The position numbers and the translations under genes are program-made. Positions 5,846-5,888 of a stretch of DNA of 5,888 bases are shown one piece after another. This DNA is from Anaerolinea sp. GTDB lineage: Bacteria; Chloroflexota; Anaerolineae; Anaerolineales; Villigracilaceae. The DNA lies in NCBI GenBank assembly GCA_020720965.1, contig DYNS01000196.1, forward strand, positions 1 to 5,888, written 5' to 3'. The notes beneath the pieces are model-generated. The model worked only from the letters and a program-made list of their open reading frames with translations. It was not told where the DNA came from and ran no database searches. The first letter of the stretch is position 1. Each line of letters starts with the position of its first letter.

Positions 5846-5888
5846 ACTTCCTCCTTGAGGGCGGCAGGCAGGCGTAGAGAAACCACCG
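5842..5888 (-). CDS. C-terminal end of a probable sensor histidine kinase (partial)
   Basis: Only the last 14 complete codons are visible, reading VVSLRLPAALKEEV before TGA. This resembles the last strand of a histidine kinase ATPase domain, which often ends 'GT.V...LP' just before the C-terminus. The TGA overlaps the ATG of the response regulator as ATGA, the usual arrangement for a kinase and its cognate regulator. The ribosome binding site of the regulator lies in these codons. Too little is visible to be certain; the call rests on the tail motif and context. Confidence 0.6.
   Translation of the reverse strand, partial: VVSLRLPAALKEEV

Overview
This window holds one tightly packed gene cluster, entirely on the minus strand, for an aa3/caa3-type haem-copper terminal oxidase, preceded in the direction of transcription by the end of a two-component system. 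Reading with transcription (from high to low coordinates) the order is: the last codons of a probable sensor histidine kinase (5842-5888); a NarL/LuxR-type response regulator (5210-5845); an intrinsic terminator; a short intergenic promoter region; a small receiver-like protein lacking the usual acidic residues (4709-5086); coxB with a fused cytochrome c domain (3639-4670); coxA with an unusual N-terminal membrane extension (1604-3625); a fused subunit IV/subunit III gene (813-1583); a membrane-anchored cupredoxin-like protein (303-806); and the start of a SURF1 assembly factor gene that runs off the left edge (1-306).

The oxidase is clearly functional in design. CoxB has the complete CuA ligand set plus a CxxCH haem c site. 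CoxA has all six metal-binding histidines, the cross-linkable His-Tyr pair and the K-channel lysine. The helix VI motif is YSHPVV, without the glutamate of mitochondrial-type enzymes, which places it in the A2 class of proton-pumping oxidases. Electrons would pass from a donor to the CoxB haem c, then CuA, haem a and the haem a3-CuB centre. SURF1 is known to help insert haem a, and the cupredoxin-like protein beside it is a candidate accessory or assembly protein.

From receiver-like gene to SURF1 the gaps are 38, 13, 20 and 6 bases and then a 4-base ATGA overlap, so these six genes probably form one transcription unit. The kinase and regulator overlap by the same ATGA arrangement and end in their own terminator. 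The longest stretch without a gene is 123 bases (5087-5209), which contains the terminator and the likely promoter of the oxidase operon. No RNA genes, mobile elements or CRISPR arrays were seen, and no convincing plus-strand gene.

The organism is a bacterium with aerobic respiration and moderately high GC content. The A2-type caa3 oxidase, NarL-type regulator and gene arrangement recall Chloroflexota (Anaerolineae-like), but this assignment is from memory of such clusters and not proven by the window. The least ordinary features are the subunit IV-III fusion, the four-helix extension of CoxA, the degenerate receiver leading the operon, and the cupredoxin-like protein with glutamine at an expected copper-ligand histidine.
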